Part shown: piece after piece, positions 45,883 through 55,437 of the stretch
Position numbering within the stretch: the stretch's first letter is position 1
Layout: each line of letters opens with the position of its first letter
Assembly: GCF_006152115.1 (NCBI RefSeq)
Contig: NZ_VDFU01000014.1
Span: 1-64,000, forward strand
Length of the DNA stretch: 64,000 bases
Direction: 5' to 3'
From: Rubellimicrobium rubrum
GTDB lineage: Bacteria > Pseudomonadota > Alphaproteobacteria > Rhodobacterales > Rhodobacteraceae
Notes under the pieces: generated by a model
What the model was told of the DNA's origin: nothing
Seen by the model: the letters and a program-made list of their open reading frames with translations, nothing else
Database searches by the model: none
Program-made: the position numbers and the translations under genes

Positions 45883-47106
45883 ATGCGCTCTCCTTTCGTC
45901 TTCATCATGGCGGTCATGTTCCTGGACGCGGTCGGGATCGGGCTCGTGTACCCGGTGATGCCCGATCTCATCGCACAGATCGAAGGCGGGTCGATCGGGA
46001 ACGCCGCGCTCTGGGGCGGGCTGCTGGCCACGGCCTATGCGCTCATGCAGTTTCTTTGCACGCCGGTGATCGGGGCGCTGTCCGACCGCTTCGGGCGGCG
46101 GCCGGTGCTTCTGGTCGCCTTGGCGATCATGGCACTGGACTACCTGGGCAGCGCGCTGGCGCAGTCCATGGGCTTGCTGCTGGGGCTGCGGGTGCTGGCG
46201 GGCATCACCGCCGCGACTCACGCCACCTGCAACGCGGCCATCGCCGACATCACCCCGCCCGAGCAGCGGGCGCAAAGCTTCGGGCTTTTGGGCGCGGCCT
46301 TCATGGGGGGCTTCATCCTCGGACCGGTCATCGGCGGCTTATTGGGCGAACTCGGCCCCAGGGCGCCGTTCTGGGCGGCGGCAGGGATGGCTGCGGCAGG
46401 CTTCGTCATCGGCTGCTTCATCCTTCCCGAGACGATGCCCCGCACGGCTCGCCGGCCGTTCGGGCCTGGCCGCGCGAACCCTTTGGGTGCGATCCGGTCG
46501 GTCGCGCGGCTGCGGGGCGTGGGTCCTCTGCTGGTCGTGCTGGCGCTGACTGAACTCGCTTTCCTGTCCTATGGCACGATCTGGGCCTATTGGGGCAAGG
46601 CAGCCTTCGGCTGGTCGCCAACCGAAACCGGCCTCTCGCTCGCGGCGTTCGGGATCGCCGCCGTCGTCGTGCAAGGCTGGGGCATACGCCTTTACCTGCG
46701 TTGGTTCGGAGAGCGGGGAACGATCCTTTACGGCTTTGTCTGGAGTTTCGTCACCTTCCTGGTCTTCGCCGCGCTGCCGCCGACCGAATGGGGCGGCTGG
46801 CTGGCCATCCTGCTTTGCCCCATCTCGGCGCTGGGCGAGGTCGTGATGCCAGCCCTTCAGGGCCGCATCTCGCGCCTTGCGCCGCCTGACGCGCAGGGCG
46901 AGGCGCTGGGGGTCGTGGCTTCGGCCCGCTCGGGCGCTCAGGTCTTCGGGCCGCTTCTGATGACGGGCATCTTTGCCTGGGGGGCCTCGGTGCCGGGCGG
47001 GTATCTTTACGGCGCGCCCTATTACCTCGGCGCCGTGCTGATCGTCGTTTGCTTCATCCTGTTCCGCCGCGCCGAGGATCACGAACCTGCGCCTGCGACG
47101 TCCTAG
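45883..47106 (+). CDS. TCR/Tet-type MFS efflux transporter
   Basis: A 407-residue, 12-segment major facilitator. The A-motif is GALSDRFGRRPVLL between segments 2 and 3, and the antiporter-type motif C lies in GAAFMGGFILGPVIGGLLG. Similar to TetA-like drug/proton antiporters, but chromosomal members of this group rarely confer tetracycline resistance and the substrate is not known. Confidence 0.87.
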   Translation: MRSPFVFIMAVMFLDAVGIGLVYPVMPDLIAQIEGGSIGNAALWGGLLATAYALMQFLCTPVIGALSDRFGRRPVLLVALAIMALDYLGSALAQSMGLLLGLRVLAGITAATHATCNAAIADITPPEQRAQSFGLLGAAFMGGFILGPVIGGLLGELGPRAPFWAAAGMAAAGFVIGCFILPETMPRTARRPFGPGRANPLGAIRSVARLRGVGPLLVVLALTELAFLSYGTIWAYWGKAAFGWSPTETGLSLAAFGIAAVVVQGWGIRLYLRWFGERGTILYGFVWSFVTFLVFAALPPTEWGGWLAILLCPISALGEVVMPALQGRISRLAPPDAQGEALGVVASARSGAQVFGPLLMTGIFAWGASVPGGYLYGAPYYLGAVLIVVCFILFRRAEDHEPAPATS

Positions 47107-47155
47107 GTCAGTTTCTTCCCTGCGCTCGAACCGGGCCATAGGCAGGATCTAGGCC

Positions 47156-48364
47156 ATGACACTCGACAGCCTCGACGTCGTCGTGACCTCCCCGCCCGCG
47201 CCGGGCTGAGGAGGGCGGTACTGGATCCTCGTGAAGCTGTCCTCGGACACCGGGGCCGTGGGACGGGGCGAGGTTATGCCGCTGCCGTGAGCCCGGACGC
47301 GATGCGCGCGGTGGTTCATGACGTCTTCTCGCGCCATATGTCGGGCAGGAATCCGGAAAACGTGGAGTTGATTTTCTGCCGAGCCTATTCGGCAGAGTTC
47401 ACCTAGCGCCCTGATCCAACAGTCATGGGGGCGTTCTCCGAGCTCGAGATCGCCTGTTGGGACACGGTGGGCAAGGATCAGGGACGCCCGGTGCACGCCC
47501 TTATCGGCGGGCGAGTGGACGACCGCATCCGCGCCTATACCTACCTGTACCCCACCCGCCCGGACCATCGGCTTCCGTGGTTCTGGGCCGATCCGGGTCA
47601 GGCAGCCGAGGCGGCGCTGGACACCGTCGCACGGCGCTACACGGCTGTGAAGTTCGACCCCGCCGGCCCCTACACCATCCGCTCAGGCCATATGCCGTCG
47701 ATGGACGACATCGACCGGTCCGCCGACTTCTGCCGCTTCATCCGAGAGGACTTGGGCGACCGCGCCGACCTGCTCTTTGGCACGCACGGCCAGTTTTACA
47801 CCGCCGGGGCGCTCCGCATGGCCGCCGCCATCGAGCCCTGGTCGCCCCTGTGGTACGAGGGGCCGGTGCCGCCGGACCACATGAAATCCTGGCCCAGGTC
47901 GCCCGCGCGCTGGCGATCCCCATCGCCACCGGCGAGCGCCTGACCACCAAGCGCGAGTTCGCCCGGGCCCTTGCCGCCGGGGCCACGATCCTGCAGCCGG
48001 CTCTGGGGCGCTCGGGCGGAATCTGGGAAAGTCGCAAGATCGCCGCATCGGTCGAGGCCGCCAGTGCCCAGATCACGCCGCATCTTTACGCTGGACCGGT
48101 TGCATGGGCCGCGAACATCCAGCCCGCCGCCGCCATCCCCAATCTCCTCATGGCCCAAACGATCGAGACCGACTTCCACGCTCGGCTGATCAAAGGCACG
48201 ATTCGCGTGGAAGAGGGTTTCATCCGTCCGAACGCCCTGGCCTTGGCATTTAGGTAGACGAGGACGTGGCCCGCGCTCATCCCTTTACCGGCACGGGCCT
48301 GCACCTCCAGATGCATGAGGCCGAGGTGGACTACCGCAGCGATACCATCTTGGAAGGAGGAGCA
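47156..48364 (+). pseudogene. Mandelate racemase/muconate lactonizing enzyme-family pseudogene
   Basis: Enolase-superfamily sequence spread over several frames. It starts MTLDSLDVVVTSPPAPG and stops at once; GAFSELEIACWDTVGKDQGR to WYEGPVPPDHM follows in one frame from 47425; IPIATGERLTTKREFARAL to IRVEEGFIRP continues in another. After a stop at 48255, DVARAHPFTGTGLHLQMHEA in a third frame is the expected C-terminus. At least one stop and three frame changes show it is dead. The family dehydrates or racemises sugar acids. Confidence 0.88.
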
Positions 48365-48576
48365 CCGAGAGAGGCGTGACTGACGCGGCGGTCGGCGCAG
48401 CCGCTAAGGACGCGCCTCTCGGCTTCATAAGGCAGGTCCGGAACGCCACCGATCTGCAGATGACTCCTGACATTGCCAAGATCATCAACAGCGCCCCTGA
48501 TCGACATTATCCATCGCCCGACCCGATGGAGAGGCGGCACGAGGGGCAGGGATCGGCATCAAGGACGGCTTGTGTC
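48365..48576. other. Short non-coding or remnant stretch before tRNA-Arg
   Basis: A plus-strand frame reads APLGFIRQVRNATDLQMTPD, which is protein-like but truncated and runs into the tRNA. No family was recognised. Confidence 0.35.
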
Positions 48577-48653
48577 TGGCGATCCCACGAGGACTCGAAC
48601 CTCGAACCTGCTGATTAGAAGTCAGCTGCTCTATCCAGTTGAGCTATGGGACC
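48577..48653 (-). tRNA. tRNA-Arg (anticodon TCT)
   Basis: A 77-base cloverleaf with encoded CCA. The acceptor GGTCCCA pairs with TGGGATC (one G-U), the D arm is AGCTCAACTGGATAGAGCA, the anticodon loop is CTTCTAA with TCT at 48617-48619, and the T arm contains GTTCGAGTC. Confidence 0.96.
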
Positions 48654-48752
48654 GCTGCCCCTCCCCTACCCTGTCTTGCGCCGCAGGAAAAGCGCCGGGA
48701 ACGCGAAGCGGGCCTTTCGGGTTGGGGCGGGTCAACCCCGGAGGAGGCCCCC

Positions 48753-49601
48753 ATGACACGCAGTCCGATCCTGGCGCTCGCGCTTGCCGCGCTTGCCGCG
48801 CCTGTAATCGCTCAGGACGCCACACGTCCGGCCGAGAACCAGCCCCAGACCGAAAGCCAGGAAACCCGTCCGACCAACCAGACGAGCCAGGAAACCACGG
48901 AAGGCCTGACCGAGCAGCAGGCCGCTGCCGACCAACCCGAGGACGCGATGCCCGCCGGGCAGGAAAGCCAGGGTGGAACCGGTGGCCTCGTGGACGCAGA
49001 GGGCAACGAGATCGGCAACGTCTCCGTTTCGGCGACCGCCTCGGGACATGCCTTGGTCCTGGTCAACGCGGAAGGCCTGCCCGAAGGCATCCACGGCATG
49101 CACCTGCACCTTGTAGGGGCCTGCGAAGGGCCAAGCTTCGAATCGGCCGGGGAACACATCTCGGGTGGGAAGGAGCACGGGGTCATGACGGACACCGGCC
49201 CTCATCCGGGCGACATGCCCAATGCCCAGGTGGGCGCGGATGGGGTGCTGAACCTGGAAACCTTTGCCATCGGCCTGAGCATGGACATGGTGTTCGACGA
49301 GGATGGCAGCGCGCTGATCATCCATGCCGACCCGGACGACTACACGACGCAGCCGGGCGGCAACTCGGGGGACCGGATCGCTTGCGCCGTCATTCAAGCC
49401 GCACCTGGCACCATGAGCGATGAGACCACCGACGCCTCGGTCGTAGGGGGCGAGGCGGCCGGGGGCGACCTGGACGAGGACGTTCAGGACGGCAACGAAG
49501 GCGCGCAAGCCCAGGACCCCGCGCTTGAGGACGGGGCCGAAGCCCAGCAGGACGAAGCGCAGGAAGGACAAGGCGACAACGGCGAAGCCGCCTCGGAGTG
49601 A
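48753..49601 (+). CDS. sodC: Copper/zinc superoxide dismutase-like protein with acidic tails
   Basis: A 282-residue exported protein with signal MTRSPILALALAALAAPVIA. A ~55-residue Gln/Glu/Thr-rich linker precedes the SOD domain. Metal ligands are in GIHGMHLHLVGAC, ESAGEHISGG, GPHPGDMPN and ALIIHADPDDY, and the disulfide Cys pair is GACEG with RIACAVI. A ~60-residue Asp/Glu/Gln-rich tail follows, which is not part of usual SodC. Periplasmic superoxide removal is expected. CGGAGGAGG precedes the ATG. Confidence 0.88.
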   Translation: MTRSPILALALAALAAPVIAQDATRPAENQPQTESQETRPTNQTSQETTEGLTEQQAAADQPEDAMPAGQESQGGTGGLVDAEGNEIGNVSVSATASGHALVLVNAEGLPEGIHGMHLHLVGACEGPSFESAGEHISGGKEHGVMTDTGPHPGDMPNAQVGADGVLNLETFAIGLSMDMVFDEDGSALIIHADPDDYTTQPGGNSGDRIACAVIQAAPGTMSDETTDASVVGGEAAGGDLDEDVQDGNEGAQAQDPALEDGAEAQQDEAQEGQGDNGEAASE

Positions 49602-49649
49602 TGCGGCTCGGCTGAACGTTCGGGGGGCTCCGAAGCGGGCCCCTCGGCC

Positions 49650-49961
49650 TCAGTGCGTCCAGGGCTGGCGGCGCGAGGAGGAGAAATTCTCGCCGTAGCC
49701 ACCCGGACGGATGTTGGCCTTGCGCGGCTGCTCGGGCTGCACCACGACCTCGATGCCGTGCTTGAGGGCGTAGGCCAGCGCCGATTCCTTGCTGTCGAAG
49801 GTGATCCGCACTTCGGTCTGCATGTCCGAGGAGGCGGTCCAACCCATCAATGGGTCGATATGCCTCTCGGAGGCGGGCTCGAAATCGAGCACCCAGTCGC
49901 CCTTGATCTCGCTCCCGATCTGGGTGTTGTTCCGAGGCATCTTGGTGATGCGTCCGCGCAT
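49650..49961 (-). CDS. NADH dehydrogenase accessory subunit, NDUFS4-like
   Basis: A 103-residue ETC complex I subunit region protein (PF04800). [40 protein letters not shown] and [15 protein letters not shown] are the family landmarks. It is the alphaproteobacterial homologue of mitochondrial NDUFS4 and is often encoded apart from the nuo operon. GAGGAGATGACACC precedes the ATG. Confidence 0.92.
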   Translation of the reverse strand: MRGRITKMPRNNTQIGSEIKGDWVLDFEPASERHIDPLMGWTASSDMQTEVRITFDSKESALAYALKHGIEVVVQPEQPRKANIRPGGYGENFSSSRRQPWTH

Positions 49962-50086
49962 GGTGTCATCTCCTCAACCGGTCCGGGGCCTTGTGCCGCA
50001 GGGGCGTCCCGCACGCAAGCGTGCCGCTTGCACCGGAACGAAAAGGGACCAAATATAGGGACCTTCCCCCACGTCCGGTCAGCCCC

Positions 50087-52288
50087 ATGCACAACAACGC
50101 GCCCGAGCAAATGCCGATCCTTTTCGGCCCCAGGAAACCGCTCGCCGAAAAGCGCGAGAAGCTGGAAGGCGGCAAGCGGTTCGTTCTGAAGACCGACTTC
50201 GATCCCGCAGGCGACCAGCCCACGGCCATCGCCGAACTGACGCGCGGCATCGCCGAGGGCGAGCAGAATCAGGTCCTGCTGGGTGCGACGGGCACGGGCA
50301 AGACCTTCACGATGGCCAAGGTGATCGAGGAAACGCAGCGCCCCGCGATCATCCTTGCCCCCAACAAGACGCTCGCGGCCCAACTTTATGGGGAGTTCAA
50401 GGGCTTCTTCCCCGACAACGCGGTGGAATACTTCGTCAGCTACTACGACTACTACCAGCCCGAGGCCTACGTGCCGCGGTCGGACACCTTCATCGAGAAG
50501 GAGTCGCAGATTAACGAGCAGATCGACCGGATGCGACACTCGGCCACCCGGGCGCTGCTCGAACGAGACGACGTCATCATCGTGGCCTCGGTGTCCTGCA
50601 TCTACGGCATCGGCTCGGTCGAGACCTACTCGGCCATGACGCAGGACTTCTTCGTGGGCCAGCCCTACGAGCAGCGGAAGGTCCTCGCAGACCTCATCGC
50701 CCAGCAGTATCGCAGGAACGACGCGGCCTTTGCGCGGGGCTCCTTCCGCGTGCGCGGCGACGCGCTGGAGATCTGGCCCGCGCACCTTGAGGACCGCGCC
50801 TGGCGCCTGTCCTTCTTCGGCGACGAGCTGGAGTCGATCACCGAGTTCGACCCTCTGACCGGTCATAAGGAAGGATCGTTCGACCGTATCCGCGTCTACG
50901 CCAACAGCCACTACGTGACCCCACGTCCGACGATGGCGCAGGCCATCAAGGGCATCAAGGAAGAGTTGCGCGTCCGCCTCGCCCAGCTGGTCGGAGAGGG
51001 CAAGCTCCTCGAGGCCCAGCGGCTGGAGCAGCGCTGCACCTTCGATCTGGAGATGCTGGAGGCCACCGGCGTCTGCAACGGCATCGAGAACTACTCGCGA
51101 TACCTCACCGGCCGCCAGCCCGGCGAGCCGCCACCCACGCTGTTCGAGTTCATTCCCGACACTGCCATCGTCTTTGCGGACGAATCCCACGTCTCGGTTC
51201 CCCAGATCGGCGGCATGTACCGGGGCGACTTCCGCCGCAAGCTGACGCTGGCCGAGCATGGCTTCCGCCTGCCCTCCTGCATGGACAACCGTCCCCTCAA
51301 ATTCGAGGAATGGGATGCCATGCGCCCGCAATCCGTCTTCGTCTCGGCCACCCCGGCGGCGTGGGAGCTGGAACAGGCGGGCGGCGTCTTCACCGAGCAG
51401 GTCATCCGGCCCACCGGCCTTATCGACCCGCAGATCGAGATCCGGCCCGTCTCCATGCAGGTGGATGATCTGCTGGACGAGATCCGCAAGGTCAGCGCCG
51501 CGGGGTTCCGCACCCTCGTCACCGTGCTGACCAAGCGCATGGCCGAGGACCTGACCGAGTACCTGCACGAGCAGGGCATCCGCATCCGGTACATGCATTC
51601 GGACATCGACACCATCGAACGGATCGAGATCCTGCGCGACCTGCGCCTTGGCGCCTTCGACGTGCTGGTGGGGATCAACCTGCTGCGCGAAGGACTCGAC
51701 ATCCCCGAATGCGGGCTCGTGGCGATCCTCGACGCCGACAAGGAGGGCTTCCTGCGCTCGGAAACCTCGCTCGTCCAGACCATCGGCCGCGCCGCGCGGA
51801 ACGCCGAAGGCCGGGTCATCATGTACGCCGACCGCATCACCGGCTCCATGGAGCGCGCCATGCGCGAGACTGAGCGTCGGCGCGAAAAGCAGATGGCCTA
51901 CAACGTCGAGCACGGGATCACGCCGCAGACGGTCAAGAAGAACGTCGAGGACGTGCTGGCCGGCCTTTGGAAGGGCGACACCGACCAGGCGCGCGTGACG
52001 GCCAAGGTGGACCGCATCACCAGCGGCTCGAACCTCAAGGCGGTCCTCGACGGCCTCCGCGCCGACATGCGCAAGGCCGCCGAGAACCTGGAATTCGAGG
52101 AAGCCGCCCGCCTGCGCGACGAGGTCAAGCGTCTGGAAACCGTGGACCTCGTCCTCCATGACGACCCGATGGCGCGGCAGCAGGCTGTCGAGAAGGCCGT
52201 GGAGGATGTGGAGAAGGCCAGCGGGCGCAGCACGGCTGGACGACCCGGGCAAAGAGGGGGGAATGTGAAGAGGAAAGGGAGGCGGTGA
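50087..52288 (+). CDS. uvrB: Excinuclease ABC subunit B
   Basis: A 733-residue helicase-like subunit of nucleotide excision repair. Walker A is [15 protein letters not shown], the beta-hairpin region is [20 protein letters not shown], and the DEAD-like box is [13 protein letters not shown]. Motifs V and VI ([22 protein letters not shown]) and the UvrC-binding UVR motif near 675-710 are present. The next gene starts three bases after its stop. Confidence 0.97.
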   Translation: MHNNAPEQMPILFGPRKPLAEKREKLEGGKRFVLKTDFDPAGDQPTAIAELTRGIAEGEQNQVLLGATGTGKTFTMAKVIEETQRPAIILAPNKTLAAQLYGEFKGFFPDNAVEYFVSYYDYYQPEAYVPRSDTFIEKESQINEQIDRMRHSATRALLERDDVIIVASVSCIYGIGSVETYSAMTQDFFVGQPYEQRKVLADLIAQQYRRNDAAFARGSFRVRGDALEIWPAHLEDRAWRLSFFGDELESITEFDPLTGHKEGSFDRIRVYANSHYVTPRPTMAQAIKGIKEELRVRLAQLVGEGKLLEAQRLEQRCTFDLEMLEATGVCNGIENYSRYLTGRQPGEPPPTLFEFIPDTAIVFADESHVSVPQIGGMYRGDFRRKLTLAEHGFRLPSCMDNRPLKFEEWDAMRPQSVFVSATPAAWELEQAGGVFTEQVIRPTGLIDPQIEIRPVSMQVDDLLDEIRKVSAAGFRTLVTVLTKRMAEDLTEYLHEQGIRIRYMHSDIDTIERIEILRDLRLGAFDVLVGINLLREGLDIPECGLVAILDADKEGFLRSETSLVQTIGRAARNAEGRVIMYADRITGSMERAMRETERRREKQMAYNVEHGITPQTVKKNVEDVLAGLWKGDTDQARVTAKVDRITSGSNLKAVLDGLRADMRKAAENLEFEEAARLRDEVKRLETVDLVLHDDPMARQQAVEKAVEDVEKASGRSTAGRPGQRGGNVKRKGRR

Positions 52289-52291
52289 GCT

Positions 52292-53131
52292 TTGGTCCTA
52301 GACACCTCTAAACTTACAATACACGAAGAAATAATCGATGTAGCGACATACTCTAGGTGTTGCTGCAGGATTGAGGCGTTGCGGATCAGTGAGGACGGTA
52401 AAGAGATTGGCAATGCGGCAGCATCGGGTTTCTATTGGACGCATGCGGGTAATCTCTACCTAGTAACCAATTGGCACGTCGTTACCGGAGTCAATCCTGA
52501 TACTGGCATTAGCTTGGGCCCTTTCAGCCCAAACGCATTGCGAGTAACCTATTTTGCAGAGCGGCGAGTTACTGAGGACAGCGAGACCAGCCCGTATGTT
52601 CTTGCCTCGTTCAGCGCGATCATAGAACTGGACCCTCATGATCCCATTCAGGGCTGGTTAATCCATCCAAAAGGGAAGACGATTGATCTTGCAGCGCTTC
52701 AAATCGCTTGGGATCAGGATACAGGCTATTACCCCAACTGCCTAGATTTAACAGAACTGACACTTGAAACATCTAAAGAGGTTGGCGATGATGTATTCAT
52801 CATCGGATTTCCTGAGGGCTCATCGTTCAACAGAAGACTTCCAATGTGGAAGCGCGGGTCCATCGCAACCGACCCCGGCCTAAGCCAAGATGGGAAACCT
52901 CAATATTATGTAGATACAATTGGCAATGCCGGACTGTCAGGTGCCCCTGTGATCCACGTTCGACAGCAACTTGATTCCTACGATGCGGAGTTGGGAACTC
53001 GATACAAGCTGTCCAAGAAGACAGCATTTGCTGGAGTTTACGCCGGACGACTTGGAGATAGCGGTCTTAGATCCCAGATCGGACGGGTGTTTCACCCTGA
53101 CACCTTAGCGCAAATTTTTGAAGGCTTGTAG
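52292..53131 (+). CDS. Trypsin-like serine protease, AT-rich and probably acquired
   Basis: A 279-residue chymotrypsin-fold protease. The triad is His62 in TNWHVVTG, Asp132 in TIDLAALQI and Ser216 in GNAGLSGAPVI. No signal peptide is seen; CCC occurs at 23-25. Base and codon use are clearly more AT-rich than any neighbour, pointing to recent transfer. The only plausible start is TTG 52292, with AGGGAGGCGG in the end of uvrB as its ribosome site. Standalone cytosolic proteases of this type occur in defence and regulatory loci, but no partner is beside it. Confidence 0.8.
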   Translation: MVLDTSKLTIHEEIIDVATYSRCCCRIEALRISEDGKEIGNAAASGFYWTHAGNLYLVTNWHVVTGVNPDTGISLGPFSPNALRVTYFAERRVTEDSETSPYVLASFSAIIELDPHDPIQGWLIHPKGKTIDLAALQIAWDQDTGYYPNCLDLTELTLETSKEVGDDVFIIGFPEGSSFNRRLPMWKRGSIATDPGLSQDGKPQYYVDTIGNAGLSGAPVIHVRQQLDSYDAELGTRYKLSKKTAFAGVYAGRLGDSGLRSQIGRVFHPDTLAQIFEGL

Positions 53132-53232
53132 CAAACGGTTGGGTGGTCGCAGCCTACCCGATGCTTTCTTTCCCCCAGCTCTGCGTATGGCGCTAAGATC
53201 CGTTTCTCGAACACCCTCTGGGCACCCTGCCC

Positions 53233-53305
53233 CCTCAATACACCCCTCCACCTCATACATCACTGACTATAAACCCCGGCACAGCGCGTTGTTGGCGCGC
53301 CTCCG
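53233..53305 (-). pseudogene. Displaced, degenerate 3' fragment of the monooxygenase gene
   Basis: About 73 bases closely match 53648-53721, the 3' end of the monooxygenase gene 400 bases away, with one base deleted and several substitutions. Read on the minus strand it gives NALCRGL, a stop, then SVMYEVEG, against NALCRGFEPVMYEVEGVY in the intact gene. Weaker similarity continues to about 53328. It shows a duplication or rearrangement linked to the foreign protease segment. Confidence 0.8.
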
Positions 53306-53343
53306 TCCCACCCTGCTCGGGCAGCCTCGCACGTTATCGGCCG

Positions 53344-53375
53344 AAAACAGGCCCCCCGCCACCGGCAGGGGGCCC
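53344..53375 (-). terminator. Terminator of the 32-residue peptide gene
   Basis: On the minus strand GGCCCCCTGCC pairs with GGCGGGGGGCC (one mismatch) over GGT, followed by TGTTTTCGG. Confidence 0.75.
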
Positions 53376-53385
53376 CTCTCACTCC

Positions 53386-53484
53386 TCAGTCCCGGTCCCG
53401 ATACGCCCGGCGGCGCTGGCCCCGTCCTGCGAACTTCTTGACGATCCACCCGACCGCCAGACCCTTGAGAATACCTTTGAGCAT
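53386..53484 (-). CDS. 32-residue basic amphipathic peptide
   Basis: MLKGILKGLAVGWIVKKFAG followed by RGQRRRAYRDRD. AAGGA lies seven bases before the ATG and a terminator follows the stop, so a complete small gene is plausible. The hydrophobic-basic pattern suggests membrane association. I do not recognise a family. Confidence 0.6.
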   Translation of the reverse strand: MLKGILKGLAVGWIVKKFAGRGQRRRAYRDRD

Positions 53485-53649
53485 CGCTGCATCCTTTCAT
53501 CGACATTGTCGTCCTGCCAACGAAACGCGCGGGTCACCGGATGGTTGCGAACAACCGGCCGCCAGCCAGCCGTAGGATGGGACCGCTCCGATCAGTTAAA
53601 AGGTGGTGGCAGGACAAGGACCCGCGCTGTCAGAGACCCGCAGCGTGCC

Positions 53650-53967
53650 TCAATACACCCCCTCCACCTCATACATCACCGGCTCGAACCCCCGGCACAG
53701 CGCGTTGATCGCGCGGTTCCGCTCCCGCATCTCGGGCGTGCGCAGCATAGCCTGATAGTCCTTGCGGCTTGCCCACTGGGAGTAGTTGCACACCCGCGTC
53801 CGGGCGTCGTTGACGTGGAGCGCCGCGCTTAGGAAGCCCGGCTGCTTCGAGATGCATTCGGCAAAGGCCGCCTGCAGCGCCTCGATCAGGTCGAAGGCCG
53901 TGGCGGGCGTGGTCTCGAAGGTGGTGATGATGGTCTGTCCGCTGAAGTCCCGACGGATTTCTGGCAT
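53650..53967 (-). CDS. Antibiotic biosynthesis monooxygenase (ABM) domain protein
   Basis: A 105-residue ferredoxin-like ABM protein: TIITTFETTPATAFDLIEAL, KQPGFLSAALHVNDARTRVC and NYSQWASRKDYQAML. Members act as small oxygenases or heme-degrading enzymes, and the substrate is unknown. GGGGAGGCCGCC precedes the ATG. Its 3' end exists again as a fragment at 53233. Confidence 0.82.
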   Translation of the reverse strand: MPEIRRDFSGQTIITTFETTPATAFDLIEALQAAFAECISKQPGFLSAALHVNDARTRVCNYSQWASRKDYQAMLRTPEMRERNRAINALCRGFEPVMYEVEGVY

Positions 53968-54048
53968 GGCGGCCTCCCCTGACGACCCAAGGATGCCACG
54001 CCGGGCGTTCGGTCGCCAGCATGGGTTGAAGCCTCCGCGCACCCTACG

Positions 54049-54493
54049 TCACAGCCTCTTCCCTTCCACCGCACTCGCCTGCCTCACCCACTCCGCAAAC
54101 AGCCCCTCATCCAACGCCTCCTCCCCCCACATCGTGACACCGCACCTCCGGCATCTTCGACGGGCCCGGCGGCGGGGGCTCCAGCCGCGCGCCCTTGAAG
54201 AACGTCACCTTCACGGTGCGGTCGAAGCAGTGGAGGCTCAGGAACCACGTCCCCGGCTCCACCCCGTAGAGCGGCGACTTCCACTTCACTGCCTTCCGCA
54301 CCCCCGGCACCGACTCCACGATCAGCGCATCGAGCCGCCGGGCAGGTCTCCCTTTCACCCCGGAGCCGCTGCGATCCAGGCCTGCACCGGCCGATCGTCC
54401 TCCCCTTTGGGATATCTGCGGGTTGCCCCCGGACAGGAGACGAGGCGCGGCGTCGTCCGTCCGGTCCGTGGGTCGGGGCGCGTCTTGGCTCAT
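54049..54493 (-). pseudogene. DUF1801-family pseudogene
   Basis: Family residues appear in changing frames. The gene starts MSQDAPRPTD; LLSGGNPQI is in frame, then PKGEDDRPVQAWIAAAPG lies in another frame with TGA where TGG is expected. RLDALIVESVPGVRKAVKWK to GPSKMPEVR returns to the first frame. A run of six C at 54123-54128 then carries an extra base, after which EALDEGLFAEWVRQAS is the displaced C-terminus. Several lesions rule out a single reading error. Confidence 0.8.
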
Positions 54494-54608
54494 GGCGTTG
54501 TCCCCAGAGGCCCGCGCCATGCTAGGGCAAGAGGCCCCCTCCGGGCCAGCGCGGAACCCTGGGCCTGTCCGCTTCGTTCCCATCTGCAATCCATCGGGAG
54601 AAGCCATC

Positions 54609-54785
54609 ATGTCCAGCGAAGACGACCACGCCAAAGGCACCGCCAACAACCTTGGCGGCAAGGTCAAGGAAGGCTTGGGCAAGCTGACCGGCGACAAGGA
54701 TCTGGAAGCCGAAGGGCATCTCGATCAGGCCAAGGGCAAGGGCCAGCAGGCGCTTGGCGACATCAAGGATGCCTTCAAGAAGTAA
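54609..54785 (+). CDS. CsbD-family stress protein
   Basis: A 58-residue CsbD-like protein: KGTANNLGGKVKEGLGKLTG, then DLEAEGHLDQAKGKGQQALGD. These small hydrophilic proteins are general-stress induced; the role is unclear. GGGAG precedes the ATG. The 3' end overlaps the convergent isochorismatase gene by 11 bases. Confidence 0.92.
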   Translation: MSSEDDHAKGTANNLGGKVKEGLGKLTGDKDLEAEGHLDQAKGKGQQALGDIKDAFKK

Positions 54786-55314
54786 GGGCGTGGCGGGTGC
54801 CCAGATCCGCTTGGCCTCCGCTGTCGGAGAAGTCGATGTCCCAGGCCGGCAGGACCTCGGCCACAGAGGCCAAGGCCCTGTTGTGCTCCGCGATGACCTG
54901 CTCTGCTGTCGCACCTTCCCGGTCGAAGGTGGAATGCGCGTCCCCGGCCAGCACCACCCGGTAGCCCAGGTCGGCGGCGGACCGCACGGTTGCCCTGATG
55001 CAGCAGTCGGTCTGGAGACCGCAGACCACCAGACGGTCGATGCCGTGGCCATCCAGCGCGCCCCGCAGCCCGGTCCCGTCAAAGGCCGCCGGCCGGCTTT
55101 TCGTGAAGCGAAGGTCATGGGCCTTCGGACGCATGGCCTCGTGCAGGTCGCCATACGGCCCAACCTGACTGTCCGTGATCCAAACCACGGCCGCACCCGC
55201 GGCCCGTGCAGCCTGTTCCAGGGATGTTACACGATCGAGCAACTGTTCCGCGCCCCAGGTCTCCTCCTCGATCAGGCTCCGCTGCACGTCCACGATGAGC
55301 AAGGCGGTCGGCAT
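54775..55314 (-). CDS. Isochorismatase-family cysteine hydrolase
   Basis: A 179-residue hydrolase. The catalytic Asp is in ALLIVDVQRSL, Lys in LRFTKSRPAAF and Cys in VCGLQTDCCIRATVRSA. The family includes nicotinamidase- and isochorismatase-like enzymes, and the substrate is not clear. GGAGGACGAC precedes the ATG. Confidence 0.88.
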   Translation of the reverse strand: MPTALLIVDVQRSLIEEETWGAEQLLDRVTSLEQAARAAGAAVVWITDSQVGPYGDLHEAMRPKAHDLRFTKSRPAAFDGTGLRGALDGHGIDRLVVCGLQTDCCIRATVRSAADLGYRVVLAGDAHSTFDREGATAEQVIAEHNRALASVAEVLPAWDIDFSDSGGQADLGTRHALTS

Positions 55315-55437
55315 GTCGTCCTCCGGTCCGGGCCGACGAACGGTAGTCCCGGCCTGCGCCGTCGCGCAAGCCGCAGAGCACCATAGCGTCGCCGTTCGGC
55401 CGCCAGGCGGCGGGCGCCCCGCCCGTAAGCTCACCCG

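Noticed and set aside
48376-48618. An 80-codon plus-strand frame before the SodC gene
   Set aside because: It reads through tRNA-Arg in antisense, so it cannot be a full gene, though its first part could be a remnant.
49847-52252. An 801-residue open frame on the minus strand opposite uvrB
   Set aside because: It mirrors the codon structure of uvrB, which has every family motif, and shows no family resemblance itself. Long antisense frames are expected at this GC content.
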